64,000 nucleotides of DNA from Bedellia somnulentella (lineage: Eukaryota; Arthropoda; Insecta; Lepidoptera; Bedelliidae): assembly GCA_963576735.1 (NCBI GenBank), contig OY755186.1, forward strand, positions 14,061,970 through 14,125,969. Direction: 5' to 3'. The position numbers and the translations under genes were made by a program. The notes beneath the pieces are model-generated. The model saw nothing but the letters and a program-made list of their open reading frames with translations, was not told where the DNA came from and did not search any database. This document shows positions 1 to 11,023 of the stretch, piece after piece (position 1 is the stretch's first letter; every line of letters starts with the position of its first letter).

Positions 1-704
1 GTTTTGTTAGCTTAAAATAACACTATATATAATAATAACAAGCACTATCCCTTCAATTTAGCGATTATTTTGGAAGGAGATCCACCACTAATCATCCCTA
101 TATTGCCGACCAATTGCTGCAAGCTCTCCCACTATCACCAACGGTCAGTGTAGGGGGCAGCACCGGGCCGTCGCCGCAGCGCCAAACTACTATCCGTATC
201 TGTACTTACTAAAGATATTCTCATTTCTGAACATAAAAACTTGGTATATTTGTTTCATGATTCTTATGAACAATTAAAAAGGAATTTTTGGAACTCAACC
301 CCTAACGGGTTGATATAGCAAATGAAAGTTAATATAGAGTTTTTTTACATTTACATTACTTGGTGCGATTGAATTTATGAAATCCATCTATCAATCATTC
401 ATGAATATATGCTAACAACCATAAATTCCATAAAAGGGTAGCCATAGCTTCGGAGATTCTTCATCCAATTTTGGAAATATATTGATAAAAGATAGGTTAA
501 TAAAGGTTTTTAGTGATGGGTCACAAACTGCATCGCCCAACAATCACTTAAAAAGCCTCAATGTCCTTTATGTCATTTACAATGCCCGCGGGATTATAAA
601 TATAAAAAACAGAAGTTGAGATAGTGTTTCGGTATTTTGGTATTATGTAAACTGGATGCAAAAAATGAAGTCCACGCGGACGAAGTCGCGGGGCAAAAAG
701 CTAG
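1..704 (+). mobile_element. Helitron, 3' part (5' end outside the window)
   Basis: The sequence ends in CTAG at 701-704 followed by T, with a short hairpin just upstream (GCGGAC-GAA-GTCGCG around 676-690). This is the usual 3' end of a Helitron, which inserts between A and T. Bases 420-704 are colinear with 62435-63065, where a second copy ends the same way. No Rep/helicase ORF is visible, so this is a non-autonomous copy. Its 5' end (TC) must lie before position 1, or has been lost. Confidence 0.7.
420..590 (-). repeat. Repeat family A copy inside the Helitron
   Basis: This is a diverged copy of the roughly 240-bp family A repeat found about 15 times in the window (landmarks: AAAGGGTAGCCA, TGGGTC, GCATCGCCCA). 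The same copy, at the same place, is present in the second Helitron (62435-62605). It was therefore in the Helitron before the two Helitron copies separated. Confidence 0.6.
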
Positions 705-789
705 TCATTAATAATAATAACAAACTCCAATGGGCCCAAATTGCTTCCCTGACTTATGCCTGAGTTAAATTGTATATTGTGTAGAGATA

Positions 790-1083
790 TACTCACCGTA
801 GTCAACATACTGTTTCCTGTTGGACAGATAGCTGAAATAGTTTCAGGGTATGGGGCGTGAATCCAAACTCTGCTAATTTCTTAAGTGCGACATCACCATC
901 AACCGTATCAAAAGCTTTTTTAAAGTCGAAGTAATGTACTACCACACTTTTACCTGCGTCTACCTGAGGTATTACATAGGTTGACAAGTTGAGAAGATTA
1001 CTCGTTGTACTGTAGCCTGGTCTAAAACCACGCTGACAATCGGAAATCTCTAAGAATACCTGAATAAGATATCTGATTGACAT
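790..1083 (-). pseudogene. LINE reverse transcriptase fragment
   Basis: A 93-codon open stretch encodes reverse transcriptase blocks: GFRPGYSTT, then YFDFKKAFDTVDGDV (the first catalytic aspartate region), then a helix ending HTLKLF. The reading frame breaks at about 815, where the other frame would continue the RT (YLSNRKQYV). The fragment is cut on both sides and lies next to the Copia element. It resembles jockey/R1-type insect LINEs, but the clade cannot be fixed from so short a piece. Confidence 0.7.
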
Positions 1084-1180
1084 TGATTCTGTTCATCAAT
1101 TCGTAATGAGAAGAACAAAATGATTAAAATTTATGCAGTATGCGTTCATGATAAATAAATTAAAGAGTCAACATTTATCT

Positions 1181-1346
1181 TTTTGATATATAAGTAAAAC
1201 AATCGTATACTCTTGTAGCTGACTTTTATTGAATTAATTATAAGTTCTAACACAGCGAAGCAATATTGGCCATGACAGTATAGCGGATATGGAAGAACAG
1301 TGTTACCAACACATAAAAATAGAAAAGTATTACATTGCTACCAACA
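1181..1346 (-). repeat. Copia 3' LTR
   Basis: On the minus strand it starts TGTTGGTAGC and ends ATATATCAAAA. It is 166 bp long and is preceded (minus strand) by the polypurine tract at 1347-1355. It lacks one of two tandem GGAGC-type units seen in the other LTR and is otherwise identical. Confidence 0.9.
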
Positions 1347-1392
1347 CCCCCTCTCAATGTAATACACCCTTACAGTCACATATTTATTTAAC

Positions 1393-4300
1393 TTATTCAT
1401 ACAACCCACAGTTTTTAATAAATCTTAACAGTAAATTTTTATTTAATGCTTTTGTAAACATATCTGCTGTCTGGTCTTCAGTTTTAATATATTTTAACAC
1501 TACTTTTCCACACTTAATCAACTCTTTAATGAAATGATATCTAATATCAATATGTTTTAGTCTTTTGACACTTTCAGTGTTTGCTACCATTATAGCACTC
1601 TGATTGTCACAAAATATTGTGACAGGACACACTTTAACAATATTAAAATCTTTAAGCAAGTTAATCAACCAACAGGCTTCGCTAGAAGCCATACTTATAG
1701 CTATGTACTCTGACTCGGTAGAAGACAGACTGACACTGGCCTGTTTTTTAGAAGACCAAGAAATTAAGCAATCTGCAAACTTAAAACAATAACCAGTTGT
1801 TGACTTTCTATCCTTCAAGTCTCCTCCCCAATTTGCATCACAATATCCCACTAATACATTGCTAGTACATTTGTAGACAAGTTTGTAATTTATTGTACGT
1901 TTTACATATCTTAATACTCTCTTTAAGGCAGTTAATAAGACATTATTTGCATTATTTTGATATCTGCTCAAAATTGACACAGCAATACACAAATCAGGCC
2001 TTGTTCCTAATACAGCATAAGACAAGCAACCTATAATTTTTCTACATTTATTTTCAATGTTTTTATCAATCACAGAATCATTGTTATCTTTAAATAATTT
2101 AGTGTCAAAGTTCAGATCCATTGGTGTACATATTTGTTTACAATCTTGCATATCAAATTTTTGTAATACATTTTCTAAATATTCTTTTTGATTAAGCTCA
2201 GTGATCCCTGTACCTAAATCTTGTTTTATATGAATACCTAAGAAGTTTGAAACTAAGCCCAAATCTTTCATTTTAAATTCTTTATTTAATAGTGACTTAA
2301 GGTCACAAATATGCTCTTGATTATTTCCAAATATTAATAAATCATCAACATACTGTAAAACATATGTTCGGGCATCACCTTCACATTTAGTGTACAGACA
2401 AGAATCACTTTTTGATTTTACAAAACCTTCTTTCTTAATTACTGAATTAAATTTGTCATTCCAGTATTTTGGTGATTTTTTTAACCCATACAAAGATTTT
2501 TTTAATTTAACAATATTTTTATCACCGCAATATGCACCCTCTGGCAATTCTAAATACACTTTTTCATCAATATCTCCATATAGGAAGGCACCTGTTACAT
2601 CCATTTGATTGATCGGTAAATTTAATTTTGTTGCTATACAAACAAATAACCTGAATGTTGACAATTTAGCTACTGGTGCATATAAATCACATAGTTCCAT
2701 AGTATCACACTGCTCAAAACCTCTTGCAACTAATCTTGCTTTATATTCTACATTATTATTAGAGTTTTTGATTTTAAATACCCATCTACTACTAACCGTC
2801 TTTTCAGTTACAGGTTCCTCACAAACACTCCAAGTATTATTTTCTTTAAGTGTATTCAATTCTCTCTGCATTGCTTCTTTCCATTTACTTGCATCATTCC
2901 GTTGCATGGCATCTTGGTAAGTCTTTGGTTCATTTCCCTCCACATAGACATGATGACACTTGTAAAATGAAGTCTGTTTCCTGATTCGATTACTCTTCTC
3001 CCGCGTCTGTATCACTCCATTATCATTGTTGCTGAATTCATCATCACTGGAACATGGTATGTAGATACTGTCACTTTCACTCGACTCATTCAGGGTTTCC
3101 TCTACCTCTTTGGTCTGTATTTCTTCTTGAACCATCCTCTTTCCTTGAACTTCAGCTTTCTCTCTGTTTTTAGGTAGCTCTTGACTAGTGTCTGTCATCT
3201 CCTCAACTGTAGTGTCCAGCATAACTAATCGCTCCTTCTGTTTTTCACCTTTTTCTAGAAATATGACATCTCTTTTTACCTCAACAGTATTCTTTTCTGA
3301 GAAGAATATCCTGTAGCCCTTGACATTTTCCTCGTAGCCAACCATGACTGCTTTCTCCCCTTTAGGATCCCATTTCCTCCTCTTTTCCTTTGGAACATGG
3401 ACATACACAGGATTTCCAAAGATTTTAAGGCCCGTTATGTCAAATTGTTTACCTGTCCATGTTTCATATGGAGTCTTTCCAGTTTCATTGCTTTTACTTG
3501 TTCTGTTTAGTACATATGCTGCAGTATGCACAGCTTCTGCCCACAGCTTTTTAGGTAGACCTGCTGCGCACAACATTGTACGTGCTGCTTCTATTAGAGT
3601 TCTATTCTCTCGCTCCGCCTTGCCATTTTGTTCAGGAGTATATGGCACCGTGGTTTGATGGGTTATTCCACGTTTCTCAAACAAATGTTGAACTTCCTTG
3701 TTGACGAACTCTAATCCATTATCACTTCTAAAACACAGTACTTTGTTTTTGGTTACATTTTCAGCTTTGTACAGAAAGTTCTCAATACACTTCTTAACTT
3801 CATCTTTGCCTTTAACAAAGTACACTGATCTGTAGTTAGAGAAGTCATCTTTTAGAATTACGAAGTATCTAGATCCTCCCACCGACGGCACCTCCATAGG
3901 TCCGCACGTATCTGCATGAATCAACTCACATGGCCTACTCGTTTTATTTTCACTAGCACTGAAAGGCAAACGATGTATTTTGCCCTCCAAGCAACCCTCA
4001 CACTTAAAGTCAGAGTCTTTTACTTCAATGTTATTGTTTTTTAGCACCATTCTCACATACTGTAGGTTTTGATGAGCAAGTTTTTCGTGCCACTCTTTAA
4101 GTCCAGATTTCACTTCAGTCGCGTTCGCTACCTCACATTTATAACGCACGTCCATATAGTACATGTCTCCGTTACGATTCGCTACGGCACTCACAATATT
4201 TTCTTTGTAGAATTTACACAAGTTGTTGTCCATTTTGACAACATAACCTCTCTCTGTAGCGCATTTGACAGATAACAGGTTTGTTTTCAATTTCGGAACG

Positions 4301-5385
4301 AAAAGAACATTGTCAATAGTTGTATTCACCCATCCGCGGCCGTTGTAAACTTGCACCGCCATCTGTCCACAACCAAGCGCACTAATCTCCTCGCCATTTC
4401 CAACTATCACTGTTTTGTTGTTCAACGATCTAAATGTAGCAAATAAGTTACGATCACGACACATATGTTGGCTAGCGCCCGAGTCCACTAACCACTTAGA
4501 TTCTTGCACATTACTATTTGAGTTCATCACCATAAATGCATTACTCGTACTGTCTTTTTCCCGATTCCTTTTGAAGTAGCACTCACTTTTAGTATGCCCC
4601 ATTTTTTTACAGTAATAACACTTTTTAACCGGTCTATTATCATGTCCCGAGCCCTTGTTTTGGTTACATTCACTTTGATAGTGTCCTAGTTTATTGCACT
4701 TATAACACTTAATGTTTTTCTTAGCTAAAAACGCTGATGCTGAAGAGTTCTGAGGCTCCTTTTCGTTAATACGCTCTTCTTCAATCAACAATCTCGCGAC
4801 AAGATTTTCTAACGTTTGTTTCTCGTCCGGCGCAGACTCCCACGCCGATACAAAATGTTTATAGGCTTCTGGAAGGGACATTAACACTTTCGTTATTACG
4901 AATTTTTCTGAAATTGCTTCTCCCATTTGTTTGAGCTGGTTTCTTAATTCTTCTATTTTTGATAAGTACGTAGACATCGCCGTGCCCTCCTCGTACTTGT
5001 ATTGGAAGAAACGTTGTTGTACGATATGTATACTTGTTTCGGATTTTTGCTCATATACGCTTGCAAGTTTTCGCCACATTTCGGCTGACGTGGTACATGT
5101 TATGATATGCATCATCACGCTTTCTGACATTCTTGTAACAATCCATGATTGAGCCTTCGCGTCTTTTCTTTCCCATGCAGCCTTCTCAACCGCCTGCTCT
5201 GGTTTCACACTGCTTCCGTCTGTCACTTCCAATAAGCCTTGACTCCGTAACAAAACGACGGTTTGGAATTTCCAAATATTCCAATTGGATGTTCCCTCGA
5301 GCTTAATGTGCGTCTGGAGTTTCAAAGAATTGTCGTCTGCCATCTTCCTGTCTGTTCGTCCCGCCCTTGCTTCAATCACTCGCAA
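1393..5385 (-). CDS. Copia gag-pol polyprotein
   Basis: An unbroken 1330-aa ORF in the usual Copia order. A UBN2-type Gag covers about residues 50-210. Two CCHC knuckles follow (227-240 and 256-269). The protease has the active site DSGAS at 301. A GAG-pre-integrase HHCC region (HEKLAH...CEGC) precedes the integrase core, with D in HADTCGP, D in RSDNGLEF and E in QNGKAERE. Reverse transcriptase carries QMDVTGAFLYGD and YVDDLLIF. RNase H carries GYCDANWGGD, TESEYIA and CDNQSA. The integrase-before-RT order defines Copia. The annotated ATG gives a 14-residue leader; the ATG at residue 15 (MADDNSL) is the more typical Gag start. The polyprotein makes virus-like particles and copies the element's RNA. 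No key residue is missing, so it may be active. Confidence 0.95.
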   Translation of the reverse strand: MRVIEARAGRTDRKMADDNSLKLQTHIKLEGTSNWNIWKFQTVVLLRSQGLLEVTDGSSVKPEQAVEKAAWERKDAKAQSWIVTRMSESVMMHIITCTTSAEMWRKLASVYEQKSETSIHIVQQRFFQYKYEEGTAMSTYLSKIEELRNQLKQMGEAISEKFVITKVLMSLPEAYKHFVSAWESAPDEKQTLENLVARLLIEEERINEKEPQNSSASAFLAKKNIKCYKCNKLGHYQSECNQNKGSGHDNRPVKKCYYCKKMGHTKSECYFKRNREKDSTSNAFMVMNSNSNVQESKWLVDSGASQHMCRDRNLFATFRSLNNKTVIVGNGEEISALGCGQMAVQVYNGRGWVNTTIDNVLFVPKLKTNLLSVKCATERGYVVKMDNNLCKFYKENIVSAVANRNGDMYYMDVRYKCEVANATEVKSGLKEWHEKLAHQNLQYVRMVLKNNNIEVKDSDFKCEGCLEGKIHRLPFSASENKTSRPCELIHADTCGPMEVPSVGGSRYFVILKDDFSNYRSVYFVKGKDEVKKCIENFLYKAENVTKNKVLCFRSDNGLEFVNKEVQHLFEKRGITHQTTVPYTPEQNGKAERENRTLIEAARTMLCAAGLPKKLWAEAVHTAAYVLNRTSKSNETGKTPYETWTGKQFDITGLKIFGNPVYVHVPKEKRRKWDPKGEKAVMVGYEENVKGYRIFFSEKNTVEVKRDVIFLEKGEKQKERLVMLDTTVEEMTDTSQELPKNREKAEVQGKRMVQEEIQTKEVEETLNESSESDSIYIPCSSDDEFSNNDNGVIQTREKSNRIRKQTSFYKCHHVYVEGNEPKTYQDAMQRNDASKWKEAMQRELNTLKENNTWSVCEEPVTEKTVSSRWVFKIKNSNNNVEYKARLVARGFEQCDTMELCDLYAPVAKLSTFRLFVCIATKLNLPINQMDVTGAFLYGDIDEKVYLELPEGAYCGDKNIVKLKKSLYGLKKSPKYWNDKFNSVIKKEGFVKSKSDSCLYTKCEGDARTYVLQYVDDLLIFGNNQEHICDLKSLLNKEFKMKDLGLVSNFLGIHIKQDLGTGITELNQKEYLENVLQKFDMQDCKQICTPMDLNFDTKLFKDNNDSVIDKNIENKCRKIIGCLSYAVLGTRPDLCIAVSILSRYQNNANNVLLTALKRVLRYVKRTINYKLVYKCTSNVLVGYCDANWGGDLKDRKSTTGYCFKFADCLISWSSKKQASVSLSSTESEYIAISMASSEACWLINLLKDFNIVKVCPVTIFCDNQSAIMVANTESVKRLKHIDIRYHFIKELIKCGKVVLKYIKTEDQTADMFTKALNKNLLLRFIKNCGLYE

Positions 5386-5493
5386 GTTTTATTTTTTTTC
5401 TTCCCGCGTGCCGGTTTCTAACCTCAACCACACGATCTTCACTTTTCGACGAAAAACAGTTTTGATTGTTTTACTTCTTCTAGAATTATGTGC

Positions 5494-5507
5494 CTGGGCC
5501 CATAACC
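5494..5507 (-). other. Primer binding site for half-tRNA iMet
   Basis: On the minus strand GGTTATGGGCCCAG directly abuts the 5' LTR. It is complementary to the anticodon stem-loop of initiator tRNA-Met (CTGGGCCCATAACC). This internal, half-tRNA priming is the known habit of insect copia elements, which do not use the tRNA 3' end. The contact point also fixes the LTR boundary at 5508. Confidence 0.85.
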
Positions 5508-5678
5508 TTTTGATATATAAGTAAAACAATCGTATACTCTTGTAGCTGACTTTTATTGAATTAATTATAAGTTCTAACACAGCGAAGCAATATTGGCCAT
5601 GACAGTATAGCGGAGCGGATATGGAAGAACAGTGTTACCAACACATAAAAATAGAAAAGTATTACATTGCTACCAACA
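5508..5678 (-). repeat. Copia 5' LTR (contains the promoter)
   Basis: A 171-bp LTR, 5 nt longer than its partner because of a tandem duplication at the TAGCGGAGCGG site. It should hold the start of transcription for the element. No TATA box is assigned with confidence. Confidence 0.9.
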
Positions 5679-5794
5679 TATCTCTTATAATACGAGTATA
5701 CAATCACCAAACTCACGCCGTTAGTTTGCATATATTTCTTATTGCGCCAGTTAAAGACTAATATATTTTTACATTTGCAACAATTTAATTTGCT

Positions 5795-6042
5795 GTGTAG
5801 TGTCGGCTAAGAATATCACTACCCCATTTCTTCCGGTGGATGTACGTAAGAGGCGACTAACGGTATTGGGGCTTTTAAGGGATTTTTGGGCGATGCGGTT
5901 GGAGACCCATCACCAACAACCTTTATTTTACCATCTTTTCCCCACTCAACTTTCAAAAGTGGCTGAGGAATTTCTAATTCCTTAGCTCTGGCTACCTCTT
6001 CTAGGGATTTATAGCCGTGGGTATATGTATGTATGTATGTAA
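5795..6042 (+). repeat. Repeat family A copy (SINE-like)
   Basis: Full-length copy of family A. It begins near GTGTAGTGTCGGCT, passes through AAGAGGCGACTAACGG, GGCGATGCGGTTGGAGACC and CTCTGGCTACC, and ends in CCGTGGGTATATG(TATG)n. It has no ORF of its own and no clear tRNA-like head. The tail is the same as that of the LINE at 62608-62926. Confidence 0.8.
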
Positions 6043-6459
6043 TTTAATAAAAAATACATTTAGGAACTCTCAAAATACTTATTCCATTTTCAAATGCAAG
6101 TAGTTAAAAGAAATCTTAGTTCGAAAGCCTATTACAATGTTAATGACTACATTAATGATAAAATGGCTTGGTGTCATCAGGGCTCTGTACAAGATGTTTC
6201 CGGGCCAACACCAAAATTGTAATGAACGTTAAAAAAGATGTGTGTTGATGAGTTCTTCTCTCAACAAAATGCCTTCCGAATCCGAATTAAACTTAATATT
6301 AAGTTATTTGACGTTCAAAAAAGAAAAATTTATCTTTTCGCTCTGAATTAAATGATTATTTTATTTTATTATTTTATTTAAATTTAGTAGTACTTAGACA
6401 ATTTACGATACTGAGAATTTAATTATGTTCAGTAAAATTAATTCATCGGCATTAAAAAA
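6043..6459. other. Noncoding stretch, nothing recognised
   Basis: AT-rich sequence. A short open stretch near 6160-6225 is too short to call. No promoter or RNA gene was seen. Confidence 0.4.
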
Positions 6460-7930
6460 AATTCAGCCTCTTTTAAGAGTTGTAACAAGGAAATAATAAA
6501 AGAAAAGTATTGTTGATAATGGGTCTCAAATGGCATCACTCACTCTTAGTCTCGTACGTAACTTAAGGAAGACATGGTGTAGCGCTAGTACCAAGCGTGT
6601 GTTTTTGAAAATATTATATACTAGCTGACCCAACAGACTTCGTAGTGTCAAATTTGCTTATGACAAAGCTTAAGGCGTTTTATCCGGTACTCTTAGTTCA
6701 ATCAGGCGTGAATATTTGATGAGTAATTTCTTTCCGAGATTAAAAGTATCCTTTGTTACAATTTGGGTCATTATCTAGCATTCTGCCAAATTTCATTCAT
6801 ACACATTATTTTCTTGAAGAGCCTTTTTGTCTCAAACACACAAACATCCAAACATCTAAACTTTCATATTTATAATATTGATAGGATAAATGAATTTATG
6901 AATATGATTTATAATTTCCTTCAAAAGTTTATCTATCTGCTTACTCCATAAAAAGATAATTGATTTCCACTTTTTGTAAAACTTGAAGAAATTCTATTAG
7001 AATAAATATATTACTTAAGAAAAAATTAAGGAAAGATCTTTCATCAAAAGCATAATTATCGGATCCACTCCCCTCACAACCAACCCGATCAAGGTGAAAT
7101 CTTGCAACCACCTGTAAATACTATAATTGGATGATCCGTCTATATCAGCCGTTCTGATCAGAACTGAATGTCGAGCTCAGCACGAATCTGGTTAATCAAT
7201 TTTGTTTACTTGGGTTCGAGCATTGAAATGGATGTTTGACTTGCCTTGAAAGAAATCTTAGCAAAAATGTGTCTTAATTTAACATGCTGTGGCGTAGTTA
7301 TTGGAGATAATGAGAGTATGAGATTGATTAGGCTTGGTAAAAATATTTACTCACAGTTAAAAATCCCTAATGAACTAGCCAGAGCATCGGAATTAAGTAC
7401 ATTTCAGACACTTTTAAGAATTGATTGAGGAGAAAAATTATAAAAAATTAATACTTTTTTGGAAATGGGTCTCAAATGGCATCGCGCACTCTTAGTCTCC
7501 TACGTACCTGAGGAAGACATGGTGTTGTGCTATTCTAAATCATCACTACCAAGCGTATGTTTTAGAAAAATATTAATTATAAGCGCATTTCACTTCAAAA
7601 TCTGTACTATCTGCGTCAAACTTTTTGTAAGACACTAAGAAATTCCATTACAATAAATATTATACGCAAGAGAAAATTAAGGCAAGATCTTTCATCAAAA
7701 GCATAATTATCGTATCCGTTCCCATTACAGCCAACCCGATCAAGGTGAAATCTTGCAAGCACCTGTAAATCCTATAATTGGATGATCCGTCAATATCAAT
7801 CGTTCGAATCAGAACTGAATGTCGAGCTCAGCGCGAATCTGGTTAATCAATTTTGTTTACTCGGGTTCGAGCATTGAAATGAGTGTTTGACGTTCCTCTG
7901 AAGAAATCCGAGCAAAAATGTGTCTTAATT
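6460..7930 (+). repeat. Imperfect tandem duplication of a ~600-bp unit
   Basis: Two diverged copies lie head to tail. 6460-6620 matches 7410-7575, and 6963-7285 matches 7612-7930; both contain TTTCATCAAAAGCATAATTA, CAACCCGATCAAGGTGAAAT and ATGTCGAGCTCAGC. The first copy is longer because a Helitron (6621-6886) entered it. Each copy begins with an old minus-strand family A relic (TGGGTCTCAAATGGCATC). The unit has no convincing ORF and its function is unknown. Confidence 0.75.
6621..6886 (-). mobile_element. Small non-autonomous Helitron
   Basis: On the minus strand it starts TCCTATCAATATTATAAA and ends CTAG. The flanking bases are A before and T after, as expected for Helitron insertion. The 266-bp element carries no ORF. 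The matching place in the second copy of the tandem duplication is empty, which shows that the element arrived after the duplication. Confidence 0.75.
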
Positions 7931-9541
7931 CTATGTATCTGTCTCGTTATGAAATTAACAGTCATAAATACATGGTGACAAATGTTTCATGACGTTTGAA
8001 AGCTCACGAGTGCCCATATTTTGTGCTATTTTGGGATCAAACTAAGGCGAGAAAACGTGAGCTGCTGTTAGGAATTGTTTTGACACCAAACAATTAGTTA
8101 AGGCATTTTTGTTCAGTTTGTTTTGAAATTCATACGAACGCTATTTCTGGTTTCAGAAATTCTTAAAAAGCTCAAAACAAAAGTGCGGCTGTGCAATATT
8201 TTTTGTATATCAAACATCCCACGCTTTTTCATGATTTTCAGCTTATATTGAGAATTTATGTATCACTTTGTAATTAAAATTGCTTCAAAGGCGTGTTTTT
8301 TTAGTTTTTATTAAACTATATTTATATTTAACTTTTTAGTACCGAATCGTCGGATATTTTTAATTTTGGCTACCCTAATCAAGATAATAGAAAAAACCTA
8401 TGAAAAAGTTATATTGTCCCTAATTCTCGATAAATGTACAATTTTTTTATTACATCAGTCCGTTTAAAGTGGGTCAAAATCGAGTTTATAGGAGTAAACT
8501 TCATAGTGCTAAGTCTATTTAAGTGCTAAGCTAATATGTGTGTATTTACAACTCCTAACCCAAATTTAACCCTCTCCCCCCATTAAGGGATGAAACATAG
8601 AAAAACTTATGTAAGTGTTGCATTATATGACATAAGAAACCTTATACCAAATTTCATGTTTATCAGTACTGAAATAAGAAATATTCATACAAATTTTACC
8701 CTCTTATTTTACACTTTTAGATAAATATTTTGATCATTTCCTCTATCAAAATATAATCGAAAACTTTATATCAATTTTCAAACTTTGAAAACCACAATGT
8801 AAAAAGTTACACACGATCCTATTTCATCCCCTTAGGCTATGTCAAATAAAAGCTTATTAATTTGAAACTCTAGTTCCATGAGCTACGTTATCACATAAAT
8901 CTACATTAAAATGTGGTCAAACTCTATTATTCAATAAATCTGACCTCCGTTTCTCTACCCCAGCATTTGTAATAGATGTATATCAGCTCTTTGAGCCGAA
9001 AGGAGGCTCCTGATTCCAGTAATTTACTGAAGTAATAAGCGCAAAATTAAATTTCAGACTCGATTCGGATCTTTGTCTTTCTAGGTTAATACTCTAGTTG
9101 GAATATAAATACAATTTTATTTTTTGTAATGAGGATATCGGATTGTTTTCTGTTTTATAGAATGAAAAGCAAAAGAAATATAATTTGTCCATTTTACCTT
9201 CTGATTTTATCGATTTCGAGATTTTATCACCTGTAGTTCCATAAAGAGGTAATACCTAACGATTTCTAACAACAAATGATCGTGGTTACTTTGGAAAAAA
9301 AGTCATAATGTTTATTTTTAAAAAATAAGTTAAGAACTATCATTCTATGAACGTCATTTTTAAAGTCACTTATTAATCCGTTTTGCTTTGGAAGGTGTTT
9401 GTAAAGAGAAGAAGCAACAAAGAAACTCTTTACATTCATTTTTTTTTTTCAATTTATGGTTCTTACAATTTTGGGATTAACATATTTTTACTTTATAAAA
9501 GATTTTCTATGCGACCAAACCAAACGCTAGTTTGACATTTT
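7931..9541. other. Noncoding, AT-rich stretch
   Basis: No ORF, RNA gene or clear repeat boundary. Parts such as 8520-8900 (short C runs, AAGGGATGAAA) look like old degraded transposon DNA, but the family is not recognised. Confidence 0.4.
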
Positions 9542-9557
9542 TTTATTTTATTATAGC

Positions 9558-10590
9558 CTAATTCACTTCCCACTGCTGGGCAAAGGCCTCACAATTTTGA
9601 GCCCACACATCTCTGTTTGAGGCTGTACACCACCACCCTAGATCAAACCTGTCCAGGTCGTCCCTCCATCTCCTCCTAGGCCTTCCCCTACGCCGGTGCC
9701 CATCTGTAGGCACCCATTCAGTGGCTGTTTTAGACCATTTTTCCGGATGCATTCGACAGACGTGTCCGGCCCAGGTCCACTTCAGTTTGGCAGTCTGAAC
9801 TCCTACATCAGCAATACCAGTTTTTGAGCGCAGTGTGGTGTTTCGAATGCGATCTGTGCGTTTGACACCCAGAATACTGCGCTCCATTGCTCGCTGGCAA
9901 ACCTTGAGTTTGGACTTTTGACGTTCGGTCAATGACCACGTTTGAGCGCCGTAAGTTAGGATTGGCAGGATGCACATGTCGACAAGTTTGCGCTTCAGGG
10001 TTAACGGAAGGTTACCCTTCATCAGCTTCTTCATGGACCAGTAGCTCTTCCAGGCGTTTGAAACGCGTCGTTCGATTTCTTTGTCCTGCCTGTTTGCGAA
10101 GGACACTATCTGGCCCAAGTAGATGTACTCGTCGACGTATTGTATTTCCTGCCCATCGAACACTACCTTACGCTTTGCGCCGTTGGTCATTAGTTGGGTT
10201 TTTGAGCGGTTCATCTTCAGTCCAACCTCAAGGCTAGCAGTGCTCAGTTCTTGAAGCATTTTCTCGAGTTCTGATGGAGATGATGCAAACAGTACAATGT
10301 CGTCGGCGAACCGAAGGTTTTTCAGCCTTCGGTCGCCGACGGCAATGCCCCTGTTTTGCCAAGAAACTGCCAACTTTTTGAAGACCTCTTCGAGGGTACT
10401 AGTGAATAATTTTGGAGACAGAGGGTCTCCCTGTTTCACACCTCTTTCTATTTGGAATGACGGACCTGAGGATGCTGATATTTTGATATTGGCTATGCTT
10501 TGGTTGTATACTGTTTGAATAATGCTAATATAAGTGGGATTGATGTTCTGGTTATTTAGAGCGGATATAATTGCTGAGTGTGAGATGCTG
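9558..10590 (-). pseudogene. RTE LINE: reverse transcriptase C-terminal half
   Basis: The reading frame after the SINE insertion carries RT palm motifs GVKQGDPLSPKLF and FADDIVLFA, then thumb-like sequence. A cysteine-containing tail typical of RTE-clade ORFs follows (ILPILTYGAQTW, CQRAMERSILG, KLKWTWAGHVCR, RRRGRPRRRWRDD), ending at 9558. Residues printed upstream of the insertion point at 10590 in this frame are SINE sequence, not RTE protein. Confidence 0.85.
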
Positions 10591-10757
10591 AGTGTGTGAC
10601 GGCGATAGGCCTGCCCCCTATCACGTGAGTACACTGTCCATGCAAAACGTGGGTACTCGGGACACCAGGTGACAAAGTCACGTGATGTTCAGAAGTATTA
10701 GTACCTCTGCCAACCCCTTCGGGGATATTCGGCGTGAACGTTTATGTTATTATGTTA
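10591..10757 (+). repeat. SINE family B insertion in the RTE LINE
   Basis: A 5'-truncated SINE B running from the CGGCGATAGGCC block to GAACGTTTATGTTAT. It is bounded by a perfect 12-bp target duplication, TGTGAGATGCTG, at 10579-10590 and 10758-10769. Removing it restores continuity of the RT sequence, so the boundaries are exact. Confidence 0.9.
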
Positions 10758-10769
10758 TGTGAGATGCTG

Positions 10770-11023
10770 TCAAAAGCTTTTGAGTAGTCTACAAAGGCTA
10801 AGTAGAGTGTCTTATTAAATTCATTGTGTTTCTCTATAATCTGATTTAGTGTATGTAAGTGGTCAGTTGTAGAGTAGCCGGGTCGAAAGCCAGCCTGCTC
10901 AGGTGGCTGGTAGGAGTCTAATTGATCAGTGATGCGGTTTTGTATCGTTTTTATAAATAATTTGTAAATGTGTGACACTAAACTTATAGGACGATAGTTC
11001 CCAATATCTGACCTATCGCCCTT
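10770..11023 (-). pseudogene. RTE LINE: reverse transcriptase middle part
   Basis: In frame with the endonuclease ORF after the stop at 11024-11026. It holds the RT blocks NYRPISLVSHIYK, EQAGFRPGYSTTDH and FVDYSKAFDSI (first catalytic D). It continues across the SINE into the C-terminal half. Confidence 0.8.

Larger units (their letters stand above)
1181..5678 (-). mobile_element. Copia (Ty1/copia) LTR retrotransposon, apparently complete
   Basis: The 4498-bp element runs right to left. Two LTRs (5508-5678 and 1181-1346) are identical except for a 5-nt tandem indel (AGCGG, near 5612). TATCT at 1176-1180 and TATCT at 5679-5683 form a perfect 5-bp target duplication. Between the LTRs are a primer site complementary to the anticodon arm of initiator tRNA-Met, a single gag-pol ORF without stops, and a purine tract (GAGAGGGGG, minus strand) next to the 3' LTR. 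All parts needed for retrotransposition appear present and the LTRs are nearly identical, so the insertion is recent. Confidence 0.95.

Noticed and set aside
3344..3658. Plus-strand open frames within the Copia element (3344-3658, 2609-2920, 4069-4275 and others)
   Set aside because: They are antisense shadows of the intact gag-pol ORF; no family motifs.
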